64,000 nucleotides of DNA from Alcaligenes endophyticus (GTDB lineage Bacteria; Pseudomonadota; Gammaproteobacteria; Burkholderiales; Burkholderiaceae_B), in the NCBI RefSeq assembly GCF_026344035.1, contig NZ_JAPKND010000006.1, forward strand, positions 1 through 64,000. The letters are read 5' to 3'. The notes under the pieces were generated by a model. The model saw only the letters and a program-made list of their open reading frames with translations. It searched no databases and had not been told where the DNA came from. Shown here piece after piece: positions 45,116-54,110 of this stretch. The position numbers and the translations under genes are program-made. How positions within the stretch are numbered: the stretch's first letter is position 1; each line of letters opens with the position of its first letter.

Positions 45116-48100
45116 ATGAGTAAAGACGACAACATCAAACTTTCCCGACGTCAGCTGCTCACTCGTGGCGGTGTTGCTGCCGGTGGTGCAGCCCTATTTG
45201 CCGCGGGTTATAGCGACACCTTAGTGAAGGCAGCCAAAGGCTTAACCCAAGGCAGCGCCGGCGTAAGTACCGAGCACGCTACCCGTGGTAATTCCTTGCA
45301 GCCCGAGTTCCGTATCAACCCCATCACCAAAGCACTGGATACCCAAGTAGGGCAAATTGTTAGCCCCTCCAGTTGCTTGGGCTGCTGGACACAATGCGGC
45401 GTGCGTGTGCGCGTCGATACCGAAAACAACACTATTTTACGCGTGGCCGGCAACCCGTATCATCCATTAGCAACCACACAGCCGGCCGATATGAACACCA
45501 GCGTGCGCGAAGTCTACGCCATGCTGGGTGGTGAAAACGGCCTCGAAGGACGCGCCAGTGCCTGTGCCCGGGGTGCATCCATGCTGGCTCAGCATCAAAA
45601 CCCCTTCCGCATCGTCCATCCCTTAAAACGCGTCGGGCCACGTGGTTCGGGGCAATGGGAAAGCATCAGCTTCGAACAACTAATCAGCGAAGTCACCGAA
45701 GGTGGGGATCTATTTGGCGAAGGCCATGTCGATGGCTTGCGTGCCATTTACGACAACCAAACCCTGATCGATGAAGCCAATCCCGAATACGGCCCCCTGT
45801 CCAACCAATTAGTGTTTACCGACGCCTCCAACGAAGGTCGTACCGGGCTCATCCGTCGCTTTGCTGAACAGTCCTTCGGCACCATTAACTTCAGCAACCA
45901 TGGTTCTTATTGTGGTCAAAGTTTCCGCGTAGGCACCGGCGCCGCCTTAAACGACACGAAAACCATGCCTCACGGCAAACCAGACTGGACCAATGCGTCA
46001 TTCGGCCTATTTATTGGTGCCGCTCCCGCGCAATCCGGCAACCCCTTTCAACGTCAGGGGCGCGAACTAGCCGAAGCCCGCGCACGGCCCGAAAATACCT
46101 TCCGCTATGTTGTTGTGTCTCCCGTGTTGCCCACCTCCTCCAGCATTGCCTCAGGAAGTGGTAACCGCTGGCAAAGCGTCTTGCCGGGCACCGATTTAGC
46201 TCTAGTCATGGGCATGCTGCGCTGGATGCTCGAAAATCAAGCCTACAACGCTGAATACTTAAGTAAACCGCATGCCGATGTCAATGATGAACAAGCCTCT
46301 TGGTGTAACGCCACTCACCTACTCATCAACGACCCCGAACACCCCCGTTACGGTCAGTTCTTGCGCGGCAAAGACCTAGGCTGGGAAAGCGAAGAACAAG
46401 CGGAAGCATTTGTGGTAGCCGATGCACAGGGGCAACTACACCCGCATACTGCGATCGATAGTGCAGAGATTTTTGTACAAACCAACGTCGATACCATCAA
46501 TGGTTCGTTGCCTGTCGTCAGCGCTTTACATAAGCTGCGTGAACAAGCCCAAGCACAAACCATAGAAGAGTACGCTCAGCACTGCGGTGTCAGCGCGGAC
46601 ACCATCATAGAGCTAGCCCGCGAATTTACTAGTCATGGCACTCGCGCTGTAGCCGATGCGCATGGTGGCACCATGAGCGGCGCAGGTTTCTACACCGCCT
46701 ATGCCATTGCCATGCTCAACACCTTGGTGGGCAACTTGAATGTACAAGGCGGCCTGGTCCTTGACGCCGGCCCGTTCGGCCCCTTTGGATCTGGCCCACG
46801 GTATAACTTTGCGCAATTTGAGGGCAAGGTAACGCCCAAAGGTATCCCCCTATCACGCAATCGTTTTGCCTATGAAAAAACCAGCGAATACAAACGCCGC
46901 GTAGAGCAAGGACAGTCCCCATATCCCGCCCCGGCACCTTGGTACCCTATGGTGGGTAACCTCAGTAGCGAAATGGTCACCTCGGGTGCGAATGGCTATC
47001 CTTACTCGTGCAAAGTTTGGATTAACCACATGAGTAATCCTGTCTACGCCATAGCAGGATACCGTCACACCGTAGTAGATAAAATCAAAGATCCCACCAA
47101 GATCCCATTATCTATTTCGATTAATCCCTTCTTCAACGAAACCAACGTCTACGCCGACTACATCGTGCCCGACACCGTCACCTACGAAAGCTGGGGTATC
47201 TCTGCGCCTTGGGCCGATGTGATTGCTAAATCATCCACCGTGCGTTGGCCTGTCGTGAAGTCCAAGGTAGCAAAAACCGCTGACGGACAAGATATCAACC
47301 TAGAAAGCTTTTTGTTTGCGGTGGCCCTAGCCCTTAACTTACCCGGATTTGGCAAAGACGCTTTAAAAGACAAGCAGGGGCAAACATACGACCTCATGAA
47401 TGCCGAGGATTTTTATTTACGTGGTATTGCCAATATTGCTTATGGTTTAGGCAGACCTGTCGCCGACGCCATCCCAGACGACTTGGTCATTACCGGGGTA
47501 GACAAGTTACAAGCGACACTACATGCCCGCTTAAAACCCGAGGAAGTAGCAAAAGTCGCCATGGTACTCACCCGCGGTGGACGTTTTGATAGGGTTCAAG
47601 ATGCCTGGGAAGGCGAGCGCTTAAAACACAAGTATGTTCCCGCCTTGCAAGTGTGGAACGAAGATCTGGCCAAAGTTCGCCACTCCATGACCGGGGAGCG
47701 CGCCAGTGGTTGCCCAACTTGGTACCCTACTCGCTTAGCGGATGGCACAGCCATGCGTGCCCAATACCCCGAACAAGAATGGCCATTCTTAGCCTGCTCC
47801 TATAAGTCCAACTTGATGAGCTCTATGTCTATTGCCATGGACAGGTTACGTCAAGTGCATCCGCACAATCCTATTTCCATTAACAAAAATGATGCCGCAC
47901 GTTTAGGCATTGTGAACGGCGATGAAATACGGATCAGTACTCCGGGCGGTAGTGTGGTCGGCATGGCACTGGTGCGCCCTGGTATCAAAGAAGGGGCGAT
48001 TGCTATCGAGTATGGCTTTGGACACACTGAATTAGGCGCCAATGCGCATATCATCGATGGTGTCGCTACCGCGCATAAAAACGCCTTATCTGCTGGGGTG

Positions 48101-48223
48101 AACCTGAATGACTTAGGTTTGCGCGATCCTAGTTTACAAACAGGCCATGAAAACGTCTGGATAGACTGGGTATCAGGCGCTGTCGTGCGTCAAGGGCTAC
48201 CCGCTCGGATTGAAAAAGTCTAA
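45116..48223 (+). CDS. ttrA: Tetrathionate reductase molybdopterin catalytic subunit
   Basis: 1035 residues, close to Salmonella TtrA. The Tat signal is SRRQLLTRGGVAAGGAALF. The 4Fe-4S ligands are Cys 87, Cys 90, Cys 94 and Cys 150 (CLGCWTQC; ACARG). The molybdenum ligand region reads HGSYCGQSFRVG, as expected for the Cys-ligated TtrA/ArrA branch. The C-terminal molybdopterin-dinucleotide domain contains NKNDAARLGIVNGDEI. It reduces tetrathionate to thiosulfate in the periplasm, supporting anaerobic respiration. The ttrRS sensor genes that flank the Salmonella cluster are not in this window. Confidence 0.92.
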   Translation: MSKDDNIKLSRRQLLTRGGVAAGGAALFAAGYSDTLVKAAKGLTQGSAGVSTEHATRGNSLQPEFRINPITKALDTQVGQIVSPSSCLGCWTQCGVRVRVDTENNTILRVAGNPYHPLATTQPADMNTSVREVYAMLGGENGLEGRASACARGASMLAQHQNPFRIVHPLKRVGPRGSGQWESISFEQLISEVTEGGDLFGEGHVDGLRAIYDNQTLIDEANPEYGPLSNQLVFTDASNEGRTGLIRRFAEQSFGTINFSNHGSYCGQSFRVGTGAALNDTKTMPHGKPDWTNASFGLFIGAAPAQSGNPFQRQGRELAEARARPENTFRYVVVSPVLPTSSSIASGSGNRWQSVLPGTDLALVMGMLRWMLENQAYNAEYLSKPHADVNDEQASWCNATHLLINDPEHPRYGQFLRGKDLGWESEEQAEAFVVADAQGQLHPHTAIDSAEIFVQTNVDTINGSLPVVSALHKLREQAQAQTIEEYAQHCGVSADTIIELAREFTSHGTRAVADAHGGTMSGAGFYTAYAIAMLNTLVGNLNVQGGLVLDAGPFGPFGSGPRYNFAQFEGKVTPKGIPLSRNRFAYEKTSEYKRRVEQGQSPYPAPAPWYPMVGNLSSEMVTSGANGYPYSCKVWINHMSNPVYAIAGYRHTVVDKIKDPTKIPLSISINPFFNETNVYADYIVPDTVTYESWGISAPWADVIAKSSTVRWPVVKSKVAKTADGQDINLESFLFAVALALNLPGFGKDALKDKQGQTYDLMNAEDFYLRGIANIAYGLGRPVADAIPDDLVITGVDKLQATLHARLKPEEVAKVAMVLTRGGRFDRVQDAWEGERLKHKYVPALQVWNEDLAKVRHSMTGERASGCPTWYPTRLADGTAMRAQYPEQEWPFLACSYKSNLMSSMSIAMDRLRQVHPHNPISINKNDAARLGIVNGDEIRISTPGGSVVGMALVRPGIKEGAIAIEYGFGHTELGANAHIIDGVATAHKNALSAGVNLNDLGLRDPSLQTGHENVWIDWVSGAVVRQGLPARIEKV

Positions 48224-48240
48224 AAGACAGCCACAAAACT

Positions 48241-48269
48241 AAAGGGGCTACTCATAAGCCCCTTTTTTT
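48241..48269 (+). terminator. ttrBCA intrinsic terminator
   Basis: The stem AAAGGGGCT/AGCCCCTTT has a 7-base loop and a seven-T run. It starts 18 bases after the ttrA stop. Confidence 0.94.
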
Positions 48270-48470
48270 CGCCCCCAAGTTTACCTTTTACACATGAAGT
48301 ATCCTCAGGACTACCCCACCAACCTGCTAAACCTAGCTTAACGCAATTATCATATCTTTTCCGTTAATTGCATTTTTATAGATAGCTAAGATGGGTATCA
48401 CCCATCTTGTACTGCCGTTATTGTAGTGATCTAGCAATTCTGGTGCGCTGCTGGCGGACACCAGACTTGC

Positions 48471-49223
48471 TTATACGGCGTTACGATGCACGCTTAACCC
48501 TGCAAAGCTTTGCGCCACTGGCATCAACTCAACATAGTTCACATTCATGTGCGCGGGGGCGTTAATAATCCAGCAAATTGTGCCCGCCACATCCTCAGGG
48601 CTAAGAGCCTGCACATTGGCATACACCGCTGCCGCTTTGTCAGCATCCCCTAAACGTACTTTAGAAAAATCTGTACCCCCGCATAAGCCTGGTGCCACGG
48701 TCGACACACGCACTGCCGTACCCGTTAAATCGGCTCGTAAATTAAGCCCAAACTGATGCACAAACGCCTTGGTGCCTCCGTACACGTTCCCACCTGGGTA
48801 CGGGTACTCCCCTGCTGTAGAGCCAATATTAATCACTTGCCCTTGATTACGTGCCACCATGTCAGGCAATAAGGCATGCGTAATGCGTACCAAAGCCGTA
48901 ACATTCGTGTTAATCATGGTTTCCCACTGCTCTAGGCTAGCCTGCTGTGCAGGGGCTACACCCAAGGCCAAGCCGGCATTATTCACCAACACGTCAATCT
49001 GTGGGTGCGCCTGCTTAATGGTGGTTAAGGTTGTCTCAAGGGCTGCTTTATCAGTTAAATCTACCGCATACGGCACAAAGCGCGCGCCTAGCTCTTGCGC
49101 CAACTCAGCCAGCTTGTCTTGGCGGCGCGCCAACCCCAACACCGTATCGCCCTGCTCGACCAACTGCCGTGCTAGCGCAGCGCCAAAACCCGATGAAGCC
49201 CCGGTAATCACTATTGTTTTCAT
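48471..49223 (-). CDS. SDR oxidoreductase, YdfG-like NADP 3-hydroxy acid dehydrogenase
   Basis: 250 residues. The motifs are TGASSGFGAALARQL (glycine loop), ARR after strand 2 (favouring NADP), NNAG, INIGSTAGEYPYPGGNVYGGTKA with catalytic Ser, Tyr and Lys, and APGLCGGTDFSKVR. The last stretch is typical of YdfG, which oxidises L-allo-threonine, 3-hydroxypropionate and similar acids. It lies downstream of the riboswitch-controlled monooxygenase on the same strand, but a terminator at 49241-49260 separates them, so it is probably independently transcribed. Confidence 0.9.
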   Translation of the reverse strand: MKTIVITGASSGFGAALARQLVEQGDTVLGLARRQDKLAELAQELGARFVPYAVDLTDKAALETTLTTIKQAHPQIDVLVNNAGLALGVAPAQQASLEQWETMINTNVTALVRITHALLPDMVARNQGQVINIGSTAGEYPYPGGNVYGGTKAFVHQFGLNLRADLTGTAVRVSTVAPGLCGGTDFSKVRLGDADKAAAVYANVQALSPEDVAGTICWIINAPAHMNVNYVELMPVAQSFAGLSVHRNAV

Positions 49224-49240
49224 GCTGTACGCTCATAAAA

Positions 49241-49260
49241 ACGGCCTAAAAATAGGCCGT
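49241..49260 (-). terminator. Terminator of the TPP-controlled SDR-monooxygenase unit
   Basis: The perfect 8-bp stem ACGGCCTA/TAGGCCGT has an AAAA loop. Read on the - strand it is followed by TTTTT. It lies 28 bases after the monooxygenase stop. Confidence 0.87.
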
Positions 49261-49287
49261 AGTTAAAACAATAAGGATAGCAAAGAA

Positions 49288-50589
49288 CTAGCCTAAAACA
49301 CTAGCCGGACGTTTTAAACCTAAATGCTCGCGCAAGGTGGTACCTGTGTACTCACGCCTAAAAATGCCTCGCTCTTGCAAAATAGGAATCACCTGCTCAA
49401 TAAAATCTTCCACCCCATCGGGTAAAGAAGGCGGCATTAAGTTAAACCCATCGGCCCCCTCGTTGCGCCACCAACGTTCAATTTCGTCGGCAATCGCCAC
49501 TGGCGTGCCAATCATGGTGCAGTGCCCACCGCCCGCCGCTAACGAACCCAATAAGGAACGTAAGGTGGGCTGTTGAGTCTCGATAATGCGTAAGATTGTG
49601 CCGTACCGCCCTTTGGGCCCCGTAAAGGCTTCCAACGCAGGCAAAGCAGGCACCGGTGCGTCTAGCTCCCAATCAGAACAATCCTGACCAATAAACGTAC
49701 TAAGTTGGCGCAAGGAAGAATCGGTGGGCAATAAGCCATCTAAATCGGCTTTTTTACGTCTGGCCTCGGCTTCGGTGGACGCAACATACGTCACTAAACC
49801 AGGCATAATCGGCACCGGGTCGGTACGCCCCGCTTCACGCACACGACGCTTAATGTCGCGATAATAAGCTTGGGCCGCCGGCAAATCAAAGGCCACCGCA
49901 TAAATAGCCTCCGCTTTGCGTGCGGCTAAATCGCGTCCTTGGTCGGAAGCACCCGCCTGAAACAACACCGGATGCCCCTGCGGGGAACGCGGTAAGGTCA
50001 GTGGGCCATCAACCAGAAAATGCTCTCCGTGGTGCATAATCGCTCGCACCTGATCGGGGTCGGCATACGCACCCGCTCTGTCTAGTAACAGAGCCTCATC
50101 CGTCCAGGAATCGTATAAACGCAAGGCCGTATCCACAAACTCCTCAGCACGGCCATAACGCCAAGCATGATCGGGCATTGCCGGATAACTATAATTACGC
50201 GCCTCGGCATCAAACATAGACGTCACCACATTCCAGCCCATACGGCCACCCGAAATATGGTCTAGCGAACTGAGCACACGCGCAGCATGAAAAGGATTAA
50301 AAAAAGTACTGGAAACCGTACTAATTAAGCCTATGCGCTCAGTAGCACGTGCTAAAGCGGACATCATGCTTAAAGGCTCTAGAAACCAGCGCGGCCCATC
50401 GCTCACTTTGTCATTGGTTTGCCCATCAGCAAAGAAAATGGCATCTAATTTGCCACGCTCAGCAATCTGCGCCAGCTTTTCGTAATAGCGCACATCACCC
50501 AGTTGCTCCACTGGCGAATTCGCCTGGCGCCAAGCGGCCCTATGATGGCCGCAGCCCATAATAAACAAATTAAAATGTAGTTGTCGCAT
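49288..50589 (-). CDS. FMN-dependent monooxygenase, NtaA/SnaA/DszA (bacterial luciferase-like) family
   Basis: 433 residues from ATG 50589, which overlaps the stop of the upstream SDR by one base (TAATG). The family opening LHFNLFIMGCGHHRAAWR, then AERGKLDAIFFADG, GRMGWNVVTSMFDAEARNYS and FQAGASDQGRDLAARKAEAIY identify a reduced-flavin monooxygenase of the nitrilotriacetate/dibenzothiophene-sulfone type. These oxygenate C-N or C-S bonds using FMNH2 from a separate reductase. The unit begins with a TPP riboswitch, so the substrate is probably thiamine-related. No flavin reductase gene is adjacent. Confidence 0.92.
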   Translation of the reverse strand: MRQLHFNLFIMGCGHHRAAWRQANSPVEQLGDVRYYEKLAQIAERGKLDAIFFADGQTNDKVSDGPRWFLEPLSMMSALARATERIGLISTVSSTFFNPFHAARVLSSLDHISGGRMGWNVVTSMFDAEARNYSYPAMPDHAWRYGRAEEFVDTALRLYDSWTDEALLLDRAGAYADPDQVRAIMHHGEHFLVDGPLTLPRSPQGHPVLFQAGASDQGRDLAARKAEAIYAVAFDLPAAQAYYRDIKRRVREAGRTDPVPIMPGLVTYVASTEAEARRKKADLDGLLPTDSSLRQLSTFIGQDCSDWELDAPVPALPALEAFTGPKGRYGTILRIIETQQPTLRSLLGSLAAGGGHCTMIGTPVAIADEIERWWRNEGADGFNLMPPSLPDGVEDFIEQVIPILQERGIFRREYTGTTLREHLGLKRPASVLG

Positions 50590-51368
50590 TAGTTTTTCAC
50601 CAATCCACCGTCTACAACTAAGTTTTGACCCGTTACCGCGCGCGACCAAGGCGAGGCAAAAAACAAAGCCGCATCGGCAAACTCGGCCGGGCTAGTGACA
50701 CGCCGCAAAGGAGTGCTTTGAGCAATTAAATCAAACACCGCCTCAGGGGTAGCGGCCGAGGCATCCGTGGTACGCAACAAGCCACCGGAAATCATATTCA
50801 CTGTCACCCCTTTAGGGCCTAAATCATGCGAAAGAGTACGCGTAAAGGACAGTAGCGCCGCCTTTGCAGCGGTGTAATCGTGATAAGGCACCACGGGGTT
50901 TTGAAAAAGATTGGTGCCAATATTGATAATGCGCCCAAAACCGCTTTGCTCCATACCGGGCAAGGCCGCCTGCGTGGTGTTCAAAGCACCCCGCACAATA
51001 CCCTCCATTTGGTGCTGTAAGTGCTCCCACGTTAGGGTATCGGCATGCGGACGCGCATCGCCATTAAATTGAAAATTAGGCAAAGCATTGTTGACGACCG
51101 TGCTAATAGGCGCTTCAAAATGCTTAGCGGCCTGGGCAAACATAGCGGCAACGGCTTGAGCGTCGCAGACGTCGGCACGAATAGCAATCGCCTGCTCGGG
51201 GAACTCGGCCGCTAAGGCAAACGCTGCTGCCTCACTATTCAAATAGTTGATAACAACCTTGGCTCCTTGGCCGGCAAAAGCACGTACCAGGCAAGCACCC
51301 AACCCACGCGCACCGCCCGTGATAAGCACGACTTGCTCGGTAATTTCTTTTGATATTTGAACAGACAT
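50589..51368 (-). CDS. SDR oxidoreductase under a TPP riboswitch
   Basis: 259 residues, ATG 51368, with AAGGGAAAG upstream. The motifs are TGGARGLGACLVRAFAGQG, NNALP (a variant of NNAG), INIGTN, YHDYTAAKAAL and the end TGQNLVVDGGL. It is annotated in homologues as 3-oxoacyl-ACP reductase. Translation-coupled to the monooxygenase. The TPP element about 63 bases upstream ties it to thiamine status, so fatty-acid synthesis is unlikely to be its job. The usual catalytic Ser lies in the weak match GRIINIGTN (Asn/Thr in place), so the active site deserves checking. Confidence 0.88.
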   Translation of the reverse strand: MSVQISKEITEQVVLITGGARGLGACLVRAFAGQGAKVVINYLNSEAAAFALAAEFPEQAIAIRADVCDAQAVAAMFAQAAKHFEAPISTVVNNALPNFQFNGDARPHADTLTWEHLQHQMEGIVRGALNTTQAALPGMEQSGFGRIINIGTNLFQNPVVPYHDYTAAKAALLSFTRTLSHDLGPKGVTVNMISGGLLRTTDASAATPEAVFDLIAQSTPLRRVTSPAEFADAALFFASPWSRAVTGQNLVVDGGLVKN

Positions 51369-51430
51369 GACTTTCCCTTGAATGTAAGCGCAGGAAAGTC
51401 GACAGCCAAAGGGCCTGATGCGGCCGCGGA

Positions 51431-51502
51431 CATCCCTACGCCAGTATGAACTGGATCAGGTTCTACGGGTGTTATCTCAGCCCCTAAGGGGCACCCCGTG
51501 CC
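51431..51502 (-). ncRNA. TPP riboswitch (THI element) upstream of SDR-monooxygenase unit
   Basis: On the - strand the order is GGGGTGC, a short stem, GGCTGAGA, ACCCGTAGAACCTGATC, CAGTTCATACTGGCG and TAGGGA, all hallmarks of the thiamine-pyrophosphate aptamer (CTGAGA and ACCTGATC). About 63 bases separate it from the SDR start. No clear intrinsic terminator follows, so control may be of translation. Confidence 0.95.
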
Positions 51503-51586
51503 AAACATGAACAATAGCATATTTTCTGCCCCCCAGCAGCACACACCATTTGACAAGCCGGCTGCTGCCCAATAAGCTTTATATAG

Positions 51587-51678
51587 TTCCTAGGGGTGTC
51601 CTACACGGGCTGAGACACTGCATCTGCTGCAGTAACCCTTTGAACCTGCTCCAGTTCATACTGGCGAAGGGAAGGAAA
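51587..51678 (+). ncRNA. TPP riboswitch (THI element) upstream of SSS-family transporter
   Basis: The + strand shows TAGGGGTGTCC, GGGCTGAGA, a variable arm ending CTGCAGTAACCC, TTTGAACCTGCTCCAG, TTCATACTGGCG and AAGGGA. These are the conserved parts of a TPP aptamer. It starts about 85 bases from the opposed element, so the two are back to back and diverge. Confidence 0.95.
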
Positions 51679-51721
51679 TCCATACCTCTATTTTGGGCCC
51701 ATCTTCCTGTTTTATTAATTT

Positions 51722-51764
51722 GCCTAGCGTAAGCTGCTAGGCGATATGCCTGCGTATGCAGGCA
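51722..51764 (+). promoter_or_regulatory. Paired hairpins between aptamer and transporter start
   Basis: GCCTAGC/GCTAGGC (51722-51742) and TGCCTGC/GCAGGCA with a GTAT loop (51747-51764) lie between the TPP aptamer and the start codon. The second stem ends exactly at the AAGGGA ribosome site (51764-51769), so it may be the expression platform that hides or exposes it. Confidence 0.5.
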
Positions 51765-51774
51765 AGGGAAAACC

Positions 51775-53220
51775 ATGCTTAGCACGTCCGCCACGCTTAT
51801 TTGGCTTATTGCTTTTTCTGTTGTTTTTGCCCTCGCGGGCATTGCCCATGCGCGCCGCAAAACTCAGTCTTCACTCGAAGATTTCATTACCGCCCGTAAC
51901 AGCCAAGGGGCTTGGGCCACCATCATGACCTTGCTGGCATCATCGCTAGGCGCCTGGATTTTATTCTCCCCCGCACAAGCAGCCACGTGGGGCGGTTTAT
52001 CGGCCATCATAGGTTACTCCTTAGGGTCTATGTCGCCTCGTTTAGCCATGATTCCCCTAGGCAAACGCCTGCGCGAATTGATGCCCCAGGGCCACACCCT
52101 GACCGAATTCGTCATCGCACGCTATGGTCGCCCCATGTACCTGCTAACCCTGGTCATCATCCTGTTCTACATGTTCATTTCCATGACGGCTGAAATCACC
52201 GCCATGGCCAAGCTCATCACCTTAATAGCTCCTATCCCTCTGTGGGTGACCGCCGCTGTAGTGCTTGTTGCTACCTTGATATACACCGGCTACGGTGGTT
52301 TACGGGCCTCGATTTTCACCGATAAAGTGCAAATGCTGATCATCTTCCCCATGATCGTATTGCTCTGCCTATTTGGCTGGAAAGCCGTAGGCGGCCCAGC
52401 CTCCATGCTAGCGGCGGTAGAGATCAAAGCGCCTCAACTCCTCAAACTGGATGACCCCACAGGCATTAAAGCTGGCCTTACTTTCTTTGTCGCCATACTC
52501 CTAACGGGCCTATTTCACCAAGGAAACTGGCAGCGAATTTACTCGGCCCAAAACAATAAAGCCATGCGTAATGGCTTCTTGTTAGGGGGCTTATTTGTAG
52601 CGCCATTTATCTTTCTAATGGGCTTATTTGGCTTGGCTTTTGTCGCCCAAGGAGACACAGGCGACAGCTCTGTAGCCTTGTTTAATGTCATTTTGCCGCA
52701 CGTACCCGTATGGTTTGTCGTGCTCATGATTCCCTTTGGCTTAGCCTTGGTCATGAGCAGCGCCGACACCGTTATTAGTGCGGTAGCCAGCCTTATTGCG
52801 GTTGACTTAGGCCGCTTGCTCCCCAATACCGGCCCCCAGGCCATGATACGTTTGTCACGCATACTACTTTGGCTGTGTGCGATTCCCGTATTACTCGTCT
52901 CGTCTCAAGGCTATAGCGTTTTATACTTATTCTTGCTCGCCGACCTATTATGTTCGGCCGCCGCCTTCCCGGTTTTCTATGGCTTATACAGCCGCCGCTT
53001 TGACGGCTTCACGGCCACCGTCAGCACAGTATTAGGGCTGGTAGCAGGCCTGATGATCTTCCCTAGCCCTAACGACCCTAGCATGAGCTACCTGCTTGAG
53101 TCCTTTCTGCTAGCAGCCATAGTACCTGTTATTGCTACCCTGCTAATCAGCCCCTTTCGCCGTCGTGGTGCGCTCTTTAACTTTGCCGGCCTACCCGCCA
53201 CCATACGCAAGTTAGACTAA
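51775..53220 (+). CDS. Sodium:solute symporter (SSS) family permease, TPP-controlled
   Basis: 481 residues and about 13 membrane helices. The family strings are GAWILFSPAQAATWGG, YTGYGGLRASIFTDKVQML (the SSS signature region), GLFHQGNWQRIYSAQNNKAMRNGF and VMSSADTVISAVASLIAVD with the sodium-site Ser residues. A TPP riboswitch in its leader predicts uptake of thiamine, a precursor such as hydroxymethylpyrimidine, or a degradation product. SSS permeases under TPP control have been predicted before as thiamine-related transporters (ThiV type); I name no gene because substrate is not shown. Confidence 0.9.
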   Translation: MLSTSATLIWLIAFSVVFALAGIAHARRKTQSSLEDFITARNSQGAWATIMTLLASSLGAWILFSPAQAATWGGLSAIIGYSLGSMSPRLAMIPLGKRLRELMPQGHTLTEFVIARYGRPMYLLTLVIILFYMFISMTAEITAMAKLITLIAPIPLWVTAAVVLVATLIYTGYGGLRASIFTDKVQMLIIFPMIVLLCLFGWKAVGGPASMLAAVEIKAPQLLKLDDPTGIKAGLTFFVAILLTGLFHQGNWQRIYSAQNNKAMRNGFLLGGLFVAPFIFLMGLFGLAFVAQGDTGDSSVALFNVILPHVPVWFVVLMIPFGLALVMSSADTVISAVASLIAVDLGRLLPNTGPQAMIRLSRILLWLCAIPVLLVSSQGYSVLYLFLLADLLCSAAAFPVFYGLYSRRFDGFTATVSTVLGLVAGLMIFPSPNDPSMSYLLESFLLAAIVPVIATLLISPFRRRGALFNFAGLPATIRKLD

Positions 53221-53229
53221 GCACAGCCT

Positions 53230-53253
53230 CCCCATGTGTCGATTCACATGGGG
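53230..53253. terminator. Hairpin between convergent transporter and motB
   Basis: The perfect 9-bp stem CCCCATGTG/CACATGGGG has a 6-base loop, 10 bases past the transporter stop. It has no T-run on either side, so it is a weak intrinsic terminator at best. Confidence 0.5.
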
Positions 53254-53262
53254 GTAGTTTGC

Positions 53263-54096
53263 TTAAGGCACCTCATCAATAGCAACAGGAGCACTAGAGG
53301 CATCCTGCGCTACCGGTCTTTCCATCACTAATTCTACGCGGCGATTACTTGCCCGCCCCTCGGCGCTATCATTAGAGGCTAAAGGGCGGGTATCAGCATA
53401 GCCCACCGCCCGCAGTTTGTCGGCACCTACCCCATTTGCTTGCAAATAGCGCACCACACTGCCAGCCCTAGCGCCTGATAGCTCCCAGTTAGACGGAAAC
53501 CGATGGCTTCGTATCGGCACCGAATCGGTGTGCCCTTCCACGGCCACCTGATACCCAAGCTGAGTCATCACCGTAGCAAGCTTGCTCATCAATTGCAGCC
53601 CCTCGCGGCTTAAGTCGGCTTGCCCGGAGCCAAAAAGAATCTCACTATTGATGCGAAAACTAATACTTTGGTCATTCACCAAAACATCAATATCGTCACC
53701 CAAATCCCCAAAGGCTAAACCATCGTCCAAGCCGTTATTGTCTGGTTTTCCGTTGCCGTCTAAAGGAAACAGCCCCGCCCCCGCCGGAAACACGCCGCTG
53801 CCACCTTGTACCGCAATATGTGCCGCCCCCCCGCCTTGCGCTGCCCCACTTTCTGCTGCACGCTTACCAGCAAAAGCTAGCATCACAATCATTAGCACTA
53901 ACAGCAAGGTCATCATATCTAGGTAGGTCGTCAGCCACGACTCCTCCTCTTGGGCTGGCGCTGGTTCGGACACCTCCCAGGGACGCATACGATAAGGCCG
54001 ACGCTGCTGCAGCAATTTACCTTGGCGTATTTGCTCCAACTCAGCTTGCACCTTCTTTTGACGCTCGGCCAAATCGCCCAATGTTTCTTCACTCAT
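53263..54096 (-). CDS. motB: MotB-like stator protein (OmpA/MotB peptidoglycan-binding)
   Basis: 277 residues. A cytoplasmic N-terminal stretch leads to one membrane helix (about 55-78) with the proton-path Asp 60 (LTTYLDMMTLL). The plug and linker are Gly-rich. The C-terminal OmpA/MotB domain (about 150-265) contains FGSGQADL, VEGHTDSVPI, SNWELSGARAGSVVRYL and GYADTRPL. It forms the stator with MotA, coupling ion flow to flagellar rotation. A MotA-like gene lies 14 bases upstream and an FlhE-like gene before that. Other MotB-like proteins serve gliding or export, but the FlhE neighbour favours flagella. Confidence 0.85.
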   Translation of the reverse strand: MSEETLGDLAERQKKVQAELEQIRQGKLLQQRRPYRMRPWEVSEPAPAQEEESWLTTYLDMMTLLLVLMIVMLAFAGKRAAESGAAQGGGAAHIAVQGGSGVFPAGAGLFPLDGNGKPDNNGLDDGLAFGDLGDDIDVLVNDQSISFRINSEILFGSGQADLSREGLQLMSKLATVMTQLGYQVAVEGHTDSVPIRSHRFPSNWELSGARAGSVVRYLQANGVGADKLRAVGYADTRPLASNDSAEGRASNRRVELVMERPVAQDASSAPVAIDEVP

Positions 54097-54110
54097 GGTA
54101 GCCCCCGTAA

